Shown: piece after piece, positions 6,588 through 7,578 of the stretch | How the letters are laid out: each line of letters begins with the position of its first letter | How positions within the stretch are numbered: position 1 is the first letter of the stretch | Assembly (NCBI GenBank): GCA_964649795.1 | Contig: CAZYQY010000019.1 | Location: forward strand, 1-7,578 | Direction of reading: 5' to 3' | Source of the DNA: JABMPX01 sp964649795 | Lineage (GTDB): Bacteria; Patescibacteriota; Minisyncoccia; Portnoybacterales; UBA2143 | Length of the DNA: 7,578 bases | Notes under the pieces: model-generated | Database searches by the model: none | What the model saw: the letters and a program-made list of their open reading frames with translations, nothing else | Told to the model about the DNA's origin: nothing | Position numbers and translations under genes: made by a program

Positions 6588-6599
6588 TATATTTGTCAA
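6571..6599 (-). promoter_or_regulatory. Near-consensus sigma-70 promoter for the 75-residue gene
   Basis: On the minus strand, TTGACA (6599-6594) is a perfect -35 and TAGAAT (6576-6571) a one-mismatch -10, with the ideal 17-base spacer. Transcription should start near 6564, leaving a leader of about 30 bases that holds the Shine-Dalgarno. Confidence 0.8.
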
Positions 6600-6613
6600 T
6601 AGTTGAATAAAAA

Positions 6614-7066
6614 ATGGAAATCCTCATTTATCAAAATTATCTAGCAATAATTAAAGCTAGCCAAGGCAGTAAAATGTTTCGTCATGTATATGTTAAAAAA
6701 AATAATAAAAAAGTTGATATTTTAAAAAATGGAGAATTGTCTTGCGCCTATTATGTGAGTTCTATTTTAAAGATTTTTAATTTGATTTCTCCATATATTT
6801 CTCCACATACCACAGTTAATGGAACATTAATCAATATGTTTAGCAATGGGTGGAAAAAAACTAAAAAACTAATACCAGGCAATGTTTTGGTATGGGAAGA
6901 GAAATTAGGACATCAACACCTTGGATTCTATTTGGGCAAAGATAAAGCAATCAGTCATAGGCACGAAAAGAAAATGCCAATTATTCATCATTATACTTAT
7001 GGAAATAAAAGAAAAATTGTTCAAATTTTAACGCATAAAAGCTTTAATGCAAGAAGCCATGCTTGA
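6614..7066 (+). CDS. Small papain-like (NlpC/P60-type) protein, probable cysteine hydrolase
   Basis: Cytoplasmic-looking protein of 150 residues without a signal peptide. The order of motifs fits a minimal papain-fold (NlpC/P60 or CHAP-like) enzyme: a Cys at the head of a helix (C44 in ELSCAYYVSSIL), then PGNVLVWEEK, the strand GHQHLGFYLGKDKAISH with His100 or His102 as candidate catalytic base, and PIIHHYTYG near the end. Enzymes of this fold cut amide bonds, often in peptidoglycan; the substrate here is unknown. It resembles a small family I associate with patescibacterial genomes. The ATG at 6614 is chosen because NYLAIIKASQGSKMFRHVYVKK looks like part of the conserved fold; there is no Shine-Dalgarno. 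The stop codon lies inside a large palindrome, which may have replaced the original C-terminus. The fold call is by motif pattern only. Confidence 0.65.
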   Translation: MEILIYQNYLAIIKASQGSKMFRHVYVKKNNKKVDILKNGELSCAYYVSSILKIFNLISPYISPHTTVNGTLINMFSNGWKKTKKLIPGNVLVWEEKLGHQHLGFYLGKDKAISHRHEKKMPIIHHYTYGNKRKIVQILTHKSFNARSHA

Positions 7067-7105
7067 AAACATACAACCTTTGCAAAGATTGTATGTTTTC
7101 AAGCA
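7060..7105. repeat. 46-bp near-perfect palindrome
   Basis: GCTTGAAAACATACAA (7061-7076) pairs perfectly with its reverse complement at 7089-7104, extended by the T-A pair 7060/7105. The 12-base centre has one mismatch and then the perfect palindrome CTTTGCAAAG, so almost all 46 bases are self-complementary. It contains the stop codon of the preceding gene. No T-run follows, so it is not a standard terminator. It may be a palindromic mobile element or a strong 3' RNA hairpin. Confidence 0.85.
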
Positions 7106-7184
7106 CGACTTCTAAACGATTATATACTTCAAAGAGCCGATAAATACTAAGGAAATTTATTGGACGCGCCACATTAAAGAAAAG

Positions 7185-7457
7185 ATGCGTTATTATGGAT
7201 TAGGAGAAGGCCTTTTGCGTCGGATTCTAAGAACCCCAGAACGCCGAGAAAAAGGCATTGCTCCTAAAACAATCGCTTTGATGCAATCAACCAAAACAAA
7301 AAGACCAAGTGAAGTTTGGTTAATGTATCAACAATTCGGTCAAAAAAAGAAAATGATTTCTGCATGGCGTTATCCAGGGATTAGTCCAAAAGGAAAACCG
7401 ATTCCTATCCCAGAAGATATTATTGAGGAATTGAGGAAGGAAAGGATTTTCAAGTGA
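7185..7457 (+). CDS. Conserved hypothetical protein, possibly DUF4258/BrnT-like, 5' end uncertain
   Basis: From the ATG at 7185 the product is 90 residues, with RYYGLGEGLLRRILRTPERRE, GIAPKTIALMQ, PSEVWLMYQ, KKMISAWRYPG and PIPIPEDIIEEL. Small helix-then-strand proteins with a leading HxxxxM/R pattern occur in DUF4258 and BrnT-like RNase toxin families; that likeness is weak and the function is unknown. The frame stays open upstream to a stop at 7113 and encodes KEIYWTRHIKEK just before this ATG, which looks like the true start of the domain. However, no ATG, GTG or TTG occurs there, only ATT and ATA codons. The gene may use a rare start, be translated from 7185 as a shorter form, or have lost its 5' end when the neighbouring palindrome arrived. 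No Shine-Dalgarno is evident. Its stop overlaps a possible minus-strand gene end by eight bases. Confidence 0.7.
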   Translation: MRYYGLGEGLLRRILRTPERREKGIAPKTIALMQSTKTKRPSEVWLMYQQFGQKKKMISAWRYPGISPKGKPIPIPEDIIEELRKERIFK

Positions 7458-7578
7458 GCGCGTAAAAGCAAGAATCAAAGGCCGTGATTAGATCTCTTGC
7501 TTCATCCATAGGCCACGCCTTGACGAGTACATCCTTCCGCTCTCCGAGCGTAAGGATGTAGCTCTCAAGGCGCGGCCT
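7450..7578 (-). CDS. Possible 3' end of a minus-strand gene, cut by the window edge
   Basis: Entering from the right edge, the minus strand is open for 42 codons and then stops (TGA, complement of 7450-7452). It includes YILTLGERKDVLVKAWP and ends AFDSCFYALT, a plausible mixed globular sequence. Its codons are much more GC-rich at third positions (GAG, AGC, ATC, CTC, GTC, AAG, GCG) than the rest of the window, which points to a different origin. Caution: 69 of its 129 bases form a palindrome, so the plus strand encodes a similar peptide. No function can be given, and it may be non-coding. Confidence 0.4.
   Translation of the reverse strand, partial: RPRLESYILTLGERKDVLVKAWPMDEARDLITAFDSCFYALT
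7466..7502. repeat. Hairpin just after the conserved hypothetical gene
   Basis: AAGCAAGA (7466-7473) pairs with TCTTGCTT (7495-7502), and ATCA/TGAT (7474-7477, 7485-7488) can form an inner stem. No T-run follows on the plus strand, so terminator function for the gene ending at 7457 is doubtful. Confidence 0.4.
7510..7578. repeat. 69-bp GC-rich imperfect palindrome at the right edge
   Basis: AGGCC-A-CGCCTTGA-c-GAG-TACATCCTT-c-CGCTC folds back on GAGCG-t-AAGGATGTA-g-CTC-TCAAGGCG-c-GGCCT around a three-base loop (TCC). About 31 pairs form, interrupted by two single mismatches and a single bulge on each side. GC content is near 58%, against roughly a third elsewhere. It reaches the last base of the window and may continue. 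It lacks the conserved GTT/AAC ends of integron attC sites. It could be a structural RNA, a palindromic element or the end of a transposon. Confidence 0.75.

Noticed and set aside
7061..7104. Rho-independent terminator of the papain-like gene
   Set aside because: The stem is AT-rich, unusually long and followed by ACGACTTC with no U-run, so it does not have terminator form.
7510..7578. Integron attC site
   Set aside because: The size and bulged foldback fit loosely, but the conserved GTT and AAC core sequences are absent and no integrase or cassette array is visible.

Overview
The window looks like a piece of a low-GC bacterial chromosome, most likely from the Candidate Phyla Radiation (Patescibacteria). 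Reasons: a compact, mostly co-directional layout; very AT-rich codon use; few Shine-Dalgarno sites on the plus-strand genes; a zinc metalloprotease with C-terminal GSLIRA/KVY/RWI repeats; two small conserved proteins (6614-7066 and around 7185-7457) that resemble families I associate with Patescibacteria; and GC-rich palindromic repeats in AT-rich DNA. UGA ends at least two plausible genes, so the UGA-as-glycine code of Gracilibacteria and Absconditabacteria is unlikely. The placement is inference; no rRNA is present.

Region 1 (2-5530) is a tight plus-strand cluster: a secreted M30-like metallopeptidase, murB overlapping its end, a ribosome hibernation factor (hpf/raiA family) and secA. These link envelope building, protein export and ribosome dormancy. 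The hpf-secA adjacency is common in bacteria. MurB lacks the stretch that normally carries the FxYRxS active-site motif.

Region 2 (5531-6260) holds a hairpin repeat and a 2H phosphoesterase (2'-5' RNA ligase-like) gene. On both sides of that gene lie what look like decayed copies of the end of a SEC-C zinc motif, the module that ends SecA.

Region 3 (6261-6613) is a minus-strand transcription unit with textbook signals: TTGACA-17-TAGAAT promoter, GGAGG ribosome binding site, a 75-residue orphan protein and a UUCG-loop terminator. It is the best-signposted gene in the window and I do not recognise its product.

Region 4 (6614-7578) carries a small papain-like (NlpC/P60-type) protein, a near-perfect 46-bp palindrome covering its stop codon, a conserved-looking hypothetical whose N-terminus has no normal start codon, and at the right edge a GC-rich 69-bp imperfect palindrome inside what may be the 3' end of a minus-strand gene. 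No tRNA, rRNA, CRISPR array, transposase or complete insertion sequence was seen. No stretch over 300 bases is without a gene.
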